Assembly: GCA_035259145.1 (NCBI GenBank)
Contig: DATFWQ010000014.1
Location: 1 to 24,023 of the forward strand
DNA from: CF-161 sp035259145
GTDB lineage: Bacteria; Chloroflexota; Dormibacteria; Dormibacterales; Dormibacteraceae
Length of the DNA stretch: 24,023 nucleotides
Direction of reading: 5' to 3'
In this document: positions 7,367 to 15,370 of the stretch, in pieces
How the letters are laid out: every line of letters begins with the position of its first letter
How positions within the stretch are numbered: position 1 is the stretch's first letter
The notes under the pieces: generated by a model
Told to the model about the DNA's origin: nothing
Database searches by the model: none
What the model saw: only the letters and a program-made list of their open reading frames with translations
Made by a program: the position numbers and the translations under genes

Positions 7367-7942
7367 TCAGTGCGCAGGGAGTTTGGCGCAGGCGATTGGC
7401 TTCGCGCCCGTGCCACTGCTGGTCGGGCCCTGGAGGATCTCGACGAACCAACCACTCGCTGGAACCTGGTAGGGGTGATGGATCCATGTGGCAGCCACTG
7501 CGTGACCAGCGCCGTTCGTGACCATGTTCTCGAGCGGGAACACGATCGGGCCATTGCTCCCACAGGTGCCGGCGCGGATTTGGGCCGGGTGGGTGGTCGC
7601 CGGCTGCAGACCCGTCGCCTCGAGGCGGATGGTGAACGTCGCGCCCGCCGTCGTCACCGTTGCCGTCCCCGCCACCTTGCTGCCACTCTCCGGAGTCAGC
7701 TTCGCGGTCAGGACGGTCGGCGGGGGTGTCACCTGGGCCGGCGAGGAGGTCACCTGGGCCGGCGATGCGGTCACATGAGTCGGCGAGGAGGTCACATGGG
7801 TCGGCGAGGTGGTCACCGGGGTCGGCGACGCCGCCGCAACGGGCGCGGCTTGCGCGACAGCCCTGGCGCCCACGGCCGGGTGGCCACCGCAGGCGGTGAG
7901 TGCCGCCGGGACGATGATGGTCAATACCAATCGCTTCTGCAT
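7367..7942 (-). CDS. CHRD-like secreted lipoprotein with repetitive linker
   Basis: About 191 aa. I start it at the ATG at 7942 (MQKRLVLTII), which has GAGG 9 nt upstream and gives a proper lipoprotein signal ending LTAC-GG; the longer frame to 8002 lacks this. After the lipobox comes a Pro/Ala/Thr/Ser linker with five 7-residue repeats of the type SPTHVTS. A beta-rich C-terminal domain follows (LTPESGSKVAGTATVTT, IRLEATGLQP, AQIRAGTCG, GPIVFPL). This resembles CHRD-type domains, where the matching line usually reads HAHIHAGTC. Here the histidines are replaced by Q and R, so any metal site of that type is probably lost. It precedes the binding protein by 54 bp and may be cotranscribed with it. 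Confidence 0.75.
   Translation of the reverse strand: MQKRLVLTIIVPAALTACGGHPAVGARAVAQAAPVAAASPTPVTTSPTHVTSSPTHVTASPAQVTSSPAQVTPPPTVLTAKLTPESGSKVAGTATVTTAGATFTIRLEATGLQPATTHPAQIRAGTCGSNGPIVFPLENMVTNGAGHAVAATWIHHPYQVPASGWFVEILQGPTSSGTGAKPIACAKLPAH
7728..7832 (-). repeat. 21-bp coding tandem repeat, five copies
   Basis: Five consecutive 21-bp units begin at 7728, 7749, 7770, 7791 and 7812, each opening GTCAC and containing GGCGA on the plus strand. They encode five in-frame heptapeptides of the SP(T/A)(H/Q)VT(S/A) type in the linker of the CHRD-like lipoprotein. The first two units are nearly identical, which points to recent slippage or unequal crossing-over. Confidence 0.85.
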
Positions 7943-8210
7943 TCGTAATGTCCTCGCAAATACGTCCCTGCGCCGGGGCGCCGAATGAGGACCAACCGGC
8001 ATTTGGCAGGATCGCGTTCACTGTCGAGCGTAGGCCCCGTGGTTTACGCGCCGCGACCTACCGCGGACAGATGTCGGACTCTGCCAAGTGCATCGCGCCG
8101 CGGATGCGTATGCAGACAACCTTGATTGCGCCGCGGACGGCGAAGTCAGACGCCATGAGTCATCTGTGTCAGCGTTCGAACCGGCTGAGAACGTCAGGCG
8201 TCGCGGAGGT

Positions 8211-8450
8211 CTACGGGAAAGAGATGGACGCGAAGATGCCCGGCAGCGCCTGCACCACCGGCTTCGCGAACAGAGCGACACCCACGGCGAACGCAGTCCC
8301 CCAGATAAAACGCCACCCCCATCTCCTTGAGAAGAGGAGGATGATCCCACCGATCAGGAGGAACGGTATCGCCAGCTCAAGTATGATCTTCTCCAACCAG
8401 AACGCGAGCGTGAACAGGAAGTCCAGCAGCTTCTGATTCAGTTCTCCCAT
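8211..8450 (-). CDS. Small two-helix membrane protein
   Basis: A 79-aa protein starting MGELNQKLLDFLF, with AAGGAGA about 5 nt before the ATG. Two hydrophobic stretches, around residues 22-40 (IILELAIPFLLIGGIILLF) and 48-65 (FIWGTAFAVGVALFAKPV), are separated by a basic hinge SRRWGWR. Holin-like, TrbC/VirB2-like and generic DUF membrane proteins all look like this; nothing visible chooses among them, so I assign no function. It stands alone. The 268-bp gap downstream, before the CHRD-like gene, holds no gene that I can support. Confidence 0.65.
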   Translation of the reverse strand: MGELNQKLLDFLFTLAFWLEKIILELAIPFLLIGGIILLFSRRWGWRFIWGTAFAVGVALFAKPVVQALPGIFASISFP

Positions 8451-9239
8451 GGTCTCCTTGTCACTCCCAATCCCCTCCAGTCTGACTTGCGGGGTGCTGG
8501 TCCCACGACTGCCATAGGCGAGGTGGGAACCTCTGCCAACCGGCAGCAGCGGCCGGCTATCCGATCTTGACCACGGCCGCTCGTCGTCGTCTGCAGGCGC
8601 GCCGCCGGCCTGGCAGCCGCAGCACGAGATGCGAGACCAGAAGTCTTGCCGGCTATCAGGTGATCAATTCAGCGTCGGCAACGCTCTTAACTGAGTGGCG
8701 ACCTGGGGTTGACAACGTCTGGATCGCTCGGCGCTGAGCGCCTCTATCTATACTGTTGTTGGTCACTTGATGGTGATTTCACGCATACCTATGAGACTCG
8801 CACACTTGAGCAGGACTGGTGCAGCTGCCGAGACGACCTGTCTGGAGATCGCAGAGACGCTCTGTCGAACATCAGAACGCGACGCAGTTCGATCACATAG
8901 ATCACTCAATGCCGGATCAGTCTACGATGACACTATCGGGCAAGGGTCCTTCTATCATGATGCGCGCCGAAGTTGAACACGGTGGCGGCTTTGACAGCCG
9001 CGACGACGACGCTGCGGCGTGCCTCTGCGCCCCGGCCGCGCCCCGCGGTCGCTGAGGGCAGAGGCACCCGAAGATGCAGTCTGCGGGCTCCGGTGTATTT
9101 CATTGTCCAAAACAGATTCGACAGCACGTTCGGAAACCCCTACACGTCTTGCTTCCAGGCTCTTCAGCAATGAGCTGGGTGCGGGTCGCACATGCTCTGT
9201 CCCGAAACCAAGGGACATGAGATGGGGAGCGTGAATTCG
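8451..9239. other. Gene-poor stretch of about 0.8 kb
   Basis: No reading frame here has a good ribosome binding site or recognisable protein. The part around 8740-8960 is visibly richer in A and T than the surroundings. Within it I see a small palindrome GGCGC-TGA-GCGCC (8730-8742), a hairpin AGCGT/ACGCT (8671-8685), and the larger nested hairpin at 9021-9065. It could be a decayed gene or an uncharacterised RNA or regulatory region. Confidence 0.4.
9021..9065. other. Nested hairpin, possible structured RNA or terminator
   Basis: GCCTCTGC (9021-9028) and GCAGAGGC (9058-9065) are a perfect 8-bp inverted repeat. They enclose a second perfect hairpin, CCGCG-CCC-CGCGG (9036-9048). The two-storey structure lies about 175 bp before the dehydrogenase gene and belongs to no visible reading frame. 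Confidence 0.45.
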
Positions 9240-10112
9240 ATGAGGATCGCTGTGCTGGGTCTCGGCAAGATGGGCTCGGCCATGGCCCTACGCCTCGAGC
9301 GAGTGGGCTTCGACCTCACAGTCTGGAACCGAACCCGCTCCCGGGCGGAGGAGCTGGGCATCGGCATGGTGGCCGACACCCCCGCTGCGGCGGTGCGCGG
9401 TGTGGACCTGGTTCTCAGCAGCCTCACAGGCCCCGACGCCGTGCGGGACGTGTACCGCGGCCCTGATGGGGCGGCTCAGGGAGCGTCGGGTCAGCTCTTC
9501 GTGGACGTCAGCACGACCGGCCCCGACGTGGTGTTCGAGATGGATCCGGTCTTGCGAGAGCACGGGTCGCCGCTTGTCGACGCGCCGGTGCTCGGCACTG
9601 TGACTGCCGTGGAGAGCGGGTCGCTGGTCGTGCTTGTGGGCGGCGCCGAGCCAGACGTCGTCCGTGCCAGGCCAGTTCTGGAAGCGCTGGGTGAGATGCA
9701 CCACGTGGGCGGGCTCGGGAGCGGTGCCCGTCTCAAGCTGGTCGCCAACAGCATGCTGGGGCTGATCAGCGTGGGCGGAGCCGAGCTGCTGGCGGCCGGC
9801 GAGCGGTCAGGCCTGGATCGGGAGGCGGTCTTCTCGATCCTGGCCAGGTACGCGCCCAATCTCGAGAGCCGGCGGAAAGGCTACGTGGAGGGCCGTCATT
9901 CTCCCCCGATGTTCGCGATCCGCGACATGCTGAAAGACCTGGATCTCGGCCTTTGTCTCTTCCAGCGGGGCGGTGCGCCGGTGCCGCTCACGGCGCTCGT
10001 CCGCGAGCTCGTTGCCGAGACGGCGCAGGCAGACGCCTCGCTCGACCTGTCGGCGATCGCGACCCGCTATGCTCCACCGCTGCCCCAGCGGTCGGGTGCA
10101 GGCCGGCGCTGA
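9240..10112 (+). CDS. NAD(P)-dependent beta-hydroxyacid dehydrogenase (3-hydroxyisobutyrate dehydrogenase family)
   Basis: A 290-aa cytoplasmic oxidoreductase of the beta-HAD family, which oxidises 3-hydroxyacids or reduces the corresponding semialdehydes. The Rossmann motif GLGKMG is at the N-terminus (residues 7-12). The substrate line DVSTTGPDV and the catalytic-lysine segment GSGARLKLVANSM follow in order, with the expected all-helical C-terminal domain. I begin at the ATG at 9240 (MRIAVLG), which has GGGGAG 10 nt upstream and matches the usual family start. An ATG at 9222 with AAGGGA upstream is nearly as good, and 9192 is possible. The true substrate cannot be read. The GTG start of the DUF1269 gene lies about 55 bp downstream, so the pair may be cotranscribed. 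Confidence 0.92.
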   Translation: MRIAVLGLGKMGSAMALRLERVGFDLTVWNRTRSRAEELGIGMVADTPAAAVRGVDLVLSSLTGPDAVRDVYRGPDGAAQGASGQLFVDVSTTGPDVVFEMDPVLREHGSPLVDAPVLGTVTAVESGSLVVLVGGAEPDVVRARPVLEALGEMHHVGGLGSGARLKLVANSMLGLISVGGAELLAAGERSGLDREAVFSILARYAPNLESRRKGYVEGRHSPPMFAIRDMLKDLDLGLCLFQRGGAPVPLTALVRELVAETAQADASLDLSAIATRYAPPLPQRSGAGRR

Positions 10113-10167
10113 CGATCGACGGCTGCGGGTGAACCAGCGACGGAATGAGGCTGTTGAGGTTAGGCAC

Positions 10168-10710
10168 GTGCCCGATGAGGCATCGCTCCAGGCGGTGGTG
10201 GCCGCGTTTCAAACCGCCGACGGGGCTTCGAACGCACTCGAGCAGCTGAAGAGCGTCTGGCACGACGTGGTGGCCCTGAAGGAGGCCGCCGTCGTCGTCC
10301 GGGGCGCCGACGGCAATCTGCAGATCAAAGAATCGCACCACGTCGCGCTGGGTGCCGTGGTCGGCGCCATCGTGGGCGCGGTGGTAGGGCTGATCGTAGC
10401 GCCAGTCGGGCCCGCAGCAGCCGGCCCAGTCGCGGCCGGCGGTGCGGCGGCTGGCGGCGCGGCCATCGGTGCGCTGGCCAACCGGATGCGCGACACGGGC
10501 CTACCTGACGAGCGATTGAACCGAATCGGTCAGGCGCTCACGCCGGGCACATCAGTGCTGGTGGCGATCGTGGAATCTCAGTCGGTCACGGAGCTGGAGC
10601 GGAAGCTTCGCATGGCGGCGGCCGATGTCAACATCGAGACGGTGCGCGTCGACCTCGCATCCGAGGAAGAGGAGCAGGCCGAGCAGGAACCGAGCGCCCG
10701 CAAGCCCTGA
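10168..10710 (+). CDS. DUF1269 protein with glycine-zipper membrane segment
   Basis: About 180 aa. Two ferredoxin-like alpha/beta parts (about residues 1-60 and 125-165) flank a central Gly/Ala-rich hydrophobic stretch (about 67-110, e.g. VGAIVGAVVGLIVAPVG). This is the layout of DUF1269 proteins, small membrane-associated proteins often found near stress genes; their function is unknown. I start at the GTG at 10168 because GAGG (10156-10159) lies 8 nt before it; a GTG at 10129 in the same frame is the main alternative. The frame remains open back to 9973, but that part overlaps the dehydrogenase and is arginine-rich out-of-frame translation. The C-terminal tail is acidic (EEEEQAEQE). Confidence 0.8.
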   Translation: MPDEASLQAVVAAFQTADGASNALEQLKSVWHDVVALKEAAVVVRGADGNLQIKESHHVALGAVVGAIVGAVVGLIVAPVGPAAAGPVAAGGAAAGGAAIGALANRMRDTGLPDERLNRIGQALTPGTSVLVAIVESQSVTELERKLRMAAADVNIETVRVDLASEEEEQAEQEPSARKP

Positions 10711-10724
10711 TTGCCCGGTCAGCT

Positions 10725-11474
10725 TCAATCCTTCTGCGGTGCCCGCTGCTGGGGCGGCGGCGGGCCCAGGTCGTTTGAGGCCGGTGGCGTGGTCCAGGCA
10801 CCGGTTCGAAGCCAGCTGGCGTAGGTTGCGGCGTTTGGATAGCCAATCCGGAGCAGGTCGGCGACGACCCGCTCCACGTCGTATGCGACGCGCCGGTGCT
10901 CGATACGCCCGTCCTCGATGACGACGTAGGTCGCCCGAACGTCGCCGTCCAGTGACAGGCTCAGGCTGCCGCTGTTGACGACGGTCAGATCATCCAGGCG
11001 GCGGACGAACGCGCGGTGGATGTGGCCGTACACGGCGACCGGGACGCCAAGCGGACCGTAGGTCTCGCGAAGGCTGTCGTCTGAGGCATCGTGCGCAACG
11101 ATCGCCCAGCAGTCGCCGGGGACCGCGTGCACCACTGCGACGCCCTCGCCCAGCCACTCCATGGGCAGGCGCGTCAGCCAGCCGACGCGCTCGGGACCCA
11201 GCATCTCCCTGGTTCGTGCCGCAGCCTGCGCGACGAAGCCGGGCGCCTGCTCCGGGATCGACTGCTCACTGGAGAGGACTGCGTCGGTGTTGCCCAGGAC
11301 GCTCGGCCAGCCGAGCTCGCGTATCCGGTCGACTACATCCCGGGGATGGGGGCCTCCGAGCGCCAGGTCACCACCATGGACGACCAGGGCGGGGCGAACT
11401 TCGTCGAGGTCGGCGAGGACTGCCTCCAGGGCAGCCAGGTTGCCGTGGATGTCGGACACGATGGCGATCCGCAT
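10725..11474 (-). CDS. Metallophosphoesterase, YfcE/MJ0936-like
   Basis: A 249-aa calcineurin-like phosphoesterase with all metal-ligand motifs in order: DIHGN (residues 8-12), GGDLALGG, GNTD (in place of the common GNHD/GNCD), HAVPGD, and YGHIH in the second half. The N-terminus MRIAIVSDIHGNLAALEAVL is characteristic. Such enzymes hydrolyse phosphodiesters or phosphomonoesters with Mn/Fe-type metals in the cytoplasm; the natural substrate is not inferable. The C-terminus ends in a proline/glutamine-rich tail. It lies downstream of dps on the same strand, but two hairpins separate them, so independent transcription is likely. It converges on the DUF1269 gene with only 14 bp between. Confidence 0.92.
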   Translation of the reverse strand: MRIAIVSDIHGNLAALEAVLADLDEVRPALVVHGGDLALGGPHPRDVVDRIRELGWPSVLGNTDAVLSSEQSIPEQAPGFVAQAAARTREMLGPERVGWLTRLPMEWLGEGVAVVHAVPGDCWAIVAHDASDDSLRETYGPLGVPVAVYGHIHRAFVRRLDDLTVVNSGSLSLSLDGDVRATYVVIEDGRIEHRRVAYDVERVVADLLRIGYPNAATYASWLRTGAWTTPPASNDLGPPPPQQRAPQKD

Positions 11475-11548
11475 CGTCGACAGGCTACCTGACGCGCATC
11501 AATCAGCTGCCGCAGGCGCAAGTAGTTCATTGGAAGGCGTGGCGGGTA

Positions 11549-11567
11549 GGCCCGGCTCTGCCGGGCC
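11549..11567. terminator. Hairpin between dps and the metallophosphoesterase gene
   Basis: GGCCCGGC (11549-11556) and GCCGGGCC (11560-11567) form a perfect 8-bp stem with a 3-nt loop in the 209-bp gap between two minus-strand genes. It is the second of two hairpins in that gap and lacks a T tract. Confidence 0.55.
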
Positions 11568-11660
11568 GATTGGGTTGTGGCTAAACGCTGCCAGACGCTG
11601 CCCCCCACCCCCACCTGTGGGCATGCGGCTACCGTTTAATCCAGCACGGTGGGGGTCCGG

Positions 11661-11682
11661 AGGGGGAGGCCTGCCTCCCCCT
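11661..11682. terminator. Hairpin immediately after dps
   Basis: AGGGGGAGGC (11661-11670) and GCCTCCCCCT (11673-11682) are a perfect 10-bp inverted repeat with a 2-nt centre. It begins one base beyond the dps stop codon (11684-11686) on the minus strand. No T tract follows. It is the best terminator candidate for dps. Confidence 0.65.
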
Positions 11683-11683
11683 G

Positions 11684-12205
11684 CTACACGACGATCGTCT
11701 CGGAGAGGAACCAGGTTCGCCGTTCGGTGTCGTCGATGAAGTTCTCGAGGAGGCTGGTGCTGGCGACGTCACCGGCGTCCGTGCAAACCTGGTGGGCGCT
11801 TCGCAGACGCTCACCGAAGTCGTGGTTGTCGGTCATCAGGATGCGCAGCATCTCGACCGGCTCGACGAACGAGCGTTCATCGTCGTGCACCCGCTGCAAG
11901 CGGGAGATCTCGCCGATGGAATGGATCGTCGTCTGGCCGAGCTTGCGGCACCGCTCCGCAAGCACGTCAGTCATGTCGAGCACCTGCTTCGCGTGTTTGT
12001 CAAGGAGACGATGGTAATCGCGGAAGTGGGGACCCGACACGTGCCAGTGGAAATTCTTGGTCTTGACATAGAGGGCGAATGCATCCGCGACCAGCGGGTT
12101 GAGAGCAGCCGCCACTGAGCGGCGACCCTCCATGTCGAGGTCGCTGGGGACGGCGAGCTGCTTCGGCACGGCTGCGACCCTGACCGTTGAACCCATGTGT
12201 TTCAT
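11684..12205 (-). CDS. dps: Dps family ferritin-like DNA-protection protein
   Basis: A 173-aa Dps-type mini-ferritin: a dodecameric iron-storing protein that oxidises Fe(II) with peroxide and protects DNA. The dinuclear ferroxidase ligands are all present in order in the segment from FHWHVSGPHF onward: H of FHW, H of YHR, D of LLD, D of MTD and E of LAER. Their spacing matches E. coli Dps H51, H63, D67, D78 and E82. I start at the ATG at 12205 (MKHMGST), with GGAGG about 9 nt upstream; the frame extends to 12298 but without a supported start. The N-terminal extension has few Lys/Arg residues, so direct DNA binding is uncertain. Stress control is likely, but no known operator is visible. Confidence 0.93.
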   Translation of the reverse strand: MKHMGSTVRVAAVPKQLAVPSDLDMEGRRSVAAALNPLVADAFALYVKTKNFHWHVSGPHFRDYHRLLDKHAKQVLDMTDVLAERCRKLGQTTIHSIGEISRLQRVHDDERSFVEPVEMLRILMTDNHDFGERLRSAHQVCTDAGDVASTSLLENFIDDTERRTWFLSETIVV

Positions 12206-12384
12206 GAGGTGAGCCTCCGGACAGGAACTGGGAGGCAGGCAACGCGTCGCCAACCCATTCCCGTGATTGCGATTCCCAGTCTGAGGAGAACGTCGCACGG
12301 TGACGCCTGCCCATCACCAGGCGCGCAGCACCTGTATTTGGTGGACGGAACTCGAGAGCGGGTCAGCTCAGTCTCGGCTGGAGG

Positions 12385-14190
12385 ATGTGGAGCGTCTGCT
12401 CGAAGTGCGCGCCCCAGGAGCCGACCCAATCACAACGCTGTGGCGGCCAGGGACTCCACCAAAAGGACGCCTCAATCCTCTTCCCTTGTTCAGCGGCCTC
12501 CAGGAGCAGTCTGAGTCACCATCGACGTATCGAACAGATAGCCCCTCCGGTTCTCCTGGCGGTCGACGACGAAGAGAACGGTCGATTAGCCGTGGATCGC
12601 GAGCTGCGCCACCGATATGAGCCCGACTACGAGGTGATCACGACGGGCGGCGCAGAGGCCGGGCTCGAGCTTCTCGGCAAGCTGGCCCAGGCAGGACGTG
12701 AAGTCATCGTGGTTCTGGCCGACCAGCGCATGCCTGGAATGACCGGGACCGAGTTCTTGACCCGGGCCCGCCACGTATTTCCTGCTTCCGGACGCATCCT
12801 GTTGGTTTCGTGGGGGGACGGAACGAGCGTGGAAGCGATCCGTCAGGCTATGTGCCTCGGTCAGATCGACGACTGTCTCCTGAAGCCGGCTCAAGCTCGT
12901 GACGAGCAGTTCCACGGGGCCATCGCTCACTACCTGGAAGGATGGGCACGGGAGCACGGGGGTGGCTTCGAGCTTGTCAAGGTGGTGGGCGATGAAGGCG
13001 CGACGCGATCCTGCGAGCTGTGCGAGATACTCGCCCGAAACGGGGTTCGGTTCGGCTTCCACGCTGCCGGCTCGCCGGCCGGGCGGGCGCTGCTTGAGCA
13101 AGCGGCCGTGGTGTCTCCAGCGCTCCCGGTGGTCATTGTGTTCAACGGCTCGATTCTCGAGAACCCGACCAACTCGATGGTGGCCGAAGCGCTGGGGGTC
13201 GACATACATCCCAGGGATCTGCTTTACGACATCGCTGTGATCGGGGCCGGACCGGCGGGTCTGTCGGCTGCGGTCTACGGGGCCTCGGAGGGGCTCGTCA
13301 CCGCCCTGTTGGAGCCGGAGGCGTTCGGAGGCCAGGCCAGCGCGAGTTCGAAGATCCGCAACTACCCTGGGTTCCCACACGGGATCAGCGGCGCCGAGCT
13401 CGCCTTCCGTACTCTCCAGCAGGCGCGCTTTCTGGGGGTCGACTTCATTTACGGGAACCGGGTGACAGGGCTGCGGCAACGCGGCGACACGTACGTGGTC
13501 ACTCTGGAGGACAGAGGCGAGCTGCGCTCGCGCACGGTCATCATCGCGACGGGCTGCTCGTACAGGCGGCTGGGGATTCCGACACTGGAAGCGCTCGTCG
13601 GCGCGGGCGTGTTCTACTGGCCAGCCATATGGGAGGCCCGGTCGATGAGGGACCGGGACGTCTTTGTGGTCGGCGGCGCCAACTCGGCTGGACAGGCGGC
13701 GATGCACCTGGCCAGCTGCGGGGCCCGCGTCACCATCCTATCTCGCAGCTCTTCGTTCGCCCAGGCCATGTCCGCCTACCTGATCGATGAGGTCGAGAAC
13801 TCACCCGCAATCACGGTCCGGCACGGCGTGGAGGTAATCGGTGGCCGCGGGCGTGGGTGCCTGGAGTCGCTGACCCTGAGGGATCGCCGTTCGGGCCGCG
13901 AGGAGACCGTTCCCGCCCAGGCTTTGTTTGCACTGATCGGCACGGAGCCGCACACCGACTGGCTGCCCGCGAACATTGAACGTGACCACTCGGGGTTTGT
14001 GCTGGCGGGCGCTGACCTCTCTCCCACGAGATGGCCGCTCGCCCGCCGTCCACTTCTCCTGGAGACCAGCCTGCCCTCCGTGTTCGCCATCGGGGACGTT
14101 CGCCATGGATCGGTCAAGCGAATTGCGACGGCGGTGGGCGAGGGCTCGACCGTGATCCGGCTGATCCACCAGTGCCTGGGCGCAGATTGA
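12385..14190 (+). CDS. REC - thioredoxin-fold - thioredoxin reductase-like fusion oxidoreductase
   Basis: A 601-aa three-part protein. A response-regulator receiver domain (about 55-190) has acidic residues D61-D62-E63, phospho-acceptor D113 (LADQRMPGMTG) and K167 (LLKP). A glutaredoxin/thioredoxin-fold segment (about 195-270) carries CELC at 210-213. A thioredoxin reductase-like flavoprotein (about 281-601) has the FAD motif GAGPAG (287-292), FGGQ (314-317), the NADPH motif VVGGANSAG and the C-terminal FAIGDVRHG. Where true thioredoxin reductases have CATC, this protein has WPAI (412-415), as in a known class of non-canonical TrxR-like proteins. The start is uncertain: GGAGG abuts the ATG at 12385, and the first 50 residues look unlike a domain, so the real start may lie near the receiver domain at a rarer codon. 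Confidence 0.85.
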   Translation: MWSVCSKCAPQEPTQSQRCGGQGLHQKDASILFPCSAASRSSLSHHRRIEQIAPPVLLAVDDEENGRLAVDRELRHRYEPDYEVITTGGAEAGLELLGKLAQAGREVIVVLADQRMPGMTGTEFLTRARHVFPASGRILLVSWGDGTSVEAIRQAMCLGQIDDCLLKPAQARDEQFHGAIAHYLEGWAREHGGGFELVKVVGDEGATRSCELCEILARNGVRFGFHAAGSPAGRALLEQAAVVSPALPVVIVFNGSILENPTNSMVAEALGVDIHPRDLLYDIAVIGAGPAGLSAAVYGASEGLVTALLEPEAFGGQASASSKIRNYPGFPHGISGAELAFRTLQQARFLGVDFIYGNRVTGLRQRGDTYVVTLEDRGELRSRTVIIATGCSYRRLGIPTLEALVGAGVFYWPAIWEARSMRDRDVFVVGGANSAGQAAMHLASCGARVTILSRSSSFAQAMSAYLIDEVENSPAITVRHGVEVIGGRGRGCLESLTLRDRRSGREETVPAQALFALIGTEPHTDWLPANIERDHSGFVLAGADLSPTRWPLARRPLLLETSLPSVFAIGDVRHGSVKRIATAVGEGSTVIRLIHQCLGAD

Positions 14191-14214
14191 AACGCCCTGG
14201 ACTCAGGAGGCTCT

Positions 14215-15204
14215 TCAACGGGTAGAGGTTCGCACCTGAACGAGCTCCCCTCGGCGCTCCAGCCGGTGACGATCCCAGTGCGCCAGTGTGGCAGCCGCCT
14301 CATAGCTGCTCTCGAAGAAATCCCTGATCGCGCGCTCCGGGAGGTCGGCGTGCCGCACGTCCTCATAAAAAAGGATGAACTCTCCCAACTTTTCGTGGTA
14401 CCGGGCCTCGCCCGGCCGCACGGACGCCTCCTTGAAGCCGGCCGGCTCGGGATAGCTGTACGCGTAGAACGCCGGCTGCCCCAGCGTTACGCCCGACGCC
14501 GCCGTGTTTCCCGGCCAGAAGCCGCAGGCCATGTTCTCCTGGTCCTCGGCCAGCTGGACGAATCTGGGTACCCCCGGTGGAGGCGCGGCCGGACGGCCCG
14601 AGAAGCGCGTCTCCGTGAGGTCGAACGAGCCCCAGAAGAACTGGATCGGACTGCACTTTCCCACGAATGGAGAGCGGAACTGCTCCATGATCGTGGCGGT
14701 TCGAGTGAGGATGCGCCACCAGCGATGCACGTAGTCGGGATCGTAGGAGGCGTGCTCGTGATCCGCCTCAAACGGAATCGGGTTGGGAATCTCCACGGGC
14801 AGAGTATTGATCCGAACCTCGATCCCGAGCGCACCGAGCGCGCTCATGAAGTGGTGATAAAAATCAGATACCGAACCCGGCATCAGCGCAAGCGCTTTGG
14901 ACCTACCGTCACTGGTGCGCAGTACGAGGTTGTGATCGACGAAGTCGAACTCCGCCTCGAAGACGCCATCGCCCGAAGGAATCGGTCCCGTGGCGAGGCC
15001 GCGAGCGGTGGGTTGAAACGCAACCTGCCACCACTGATTCTGGAAGGGCGACAGCGTGAGCTTCACCTTGCCCACGATCTGCACCCACATGTGCAAGGTG
15101 TCACATGTGTCGCTCCACGCCTCCAGCGGCAGCGCCGGCCATCGCTCGTTGAGACGCCCGTGCTCGTTTCCACCCTGGCTCGGTGGTGTCGGTTCCGTCT
15201 CCAT
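14215..15204 (-). CDS. DUF5996 family protein
   Basis: About 329 aa, cytoplasmic, no signal or membrane segment. Family-typical lines occur along the whole length: WPALPLEAWSDTCDTLHMW, GKVKLTLSPFQNQWW, PFEADHEHASYDP, the highly conserved GKCSPIQFFWGSFDLTETRF, and CGFWPGNTAASG. No biochemical function is known for DUF5996. The many Trp, His and acidic residues would suit a metal or small-molecule binding site, but that is speculation. I start at the ATG at 15204 because AGGAGG (15215-15220) lies 10 nt upstream; the longer frame from 15231 has no ribosome binding site. It converges on the TrxR-like gene with 24 bp between. Confidence 0.88.
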   Translation of the reverse strand: METEPTPPSQGGNEHGRLNERWPALPLEAWSDTCDTLHMWVQIVGKVKLTLSPFQNQWWQVAFQPTARGLATGPIPSGDGVFEAEFDFVDHNLVLRTSDGRSKALALMPGSVSDFYHHFMSALGALGIEVRINTLPVEIPNPIPFEADHEHASYDPDYVHRWWRILTRTATIMEQFRSPFVGKCSPIQFFWGSFDLTETRFSGRPAAPPPGVPRFVQLAEDQENMACGFWPGNTAASGVTLGQPAFYAYSYPEPAGFKEASVRPGEARYHEKLGEFILFYEDVRHADLPERAIRDFFESSYEAAATLAHWDRHRLERRGELVQVRTSTR

Positions 15205-15370
15205 CGCCGCTCTTCCTCCTGAATCGTGCATCAGAAGCAGGCTAGGAGCTGTGCATTACAGAACTCGACTGTCCCATTGGACGCCGACAACTCTGTCACA
15301 TGCAGGCGGTCTCGGACCTCTCCGCGATCGAGCAGGCCGCGTATTCATTCCGCGGCACTACACAGCTTCT

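Noticed and set aside
8048..8137. Three copies of GCGCCGCG at irregular spacing
   Set aside because: Short GC words recur by chance in this composition, and the spacing (47 and 33 bp) is not regular, so it is neither an iteron nor CRISPR.
8709..8754. TTGACA followed by TATACT, promoter-like
   Set aside because: The two boxes are 34 bp apart, twice the usual spacing.
8767..8976. 69-codon frame in the gene-poor stretch
   Set aside because: It has no ribosome binding site and no recognisable protein; it could be a remnant, but that cannot be supported.
9973..10167. Upstream extension of the DUF1269 frame into the dehydrogenase gene
   Set aside because: The extension is Arg/Ser-rich out-of-frame translation of the dehydrogenase; start codons with better context lie at 10168 and 10129.
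12586..13707. Open frame of 373 codons on the minus strand
   Set aside because: It is antisense to the clearly coding flavoprotein fusion and shows no recognisable domain.
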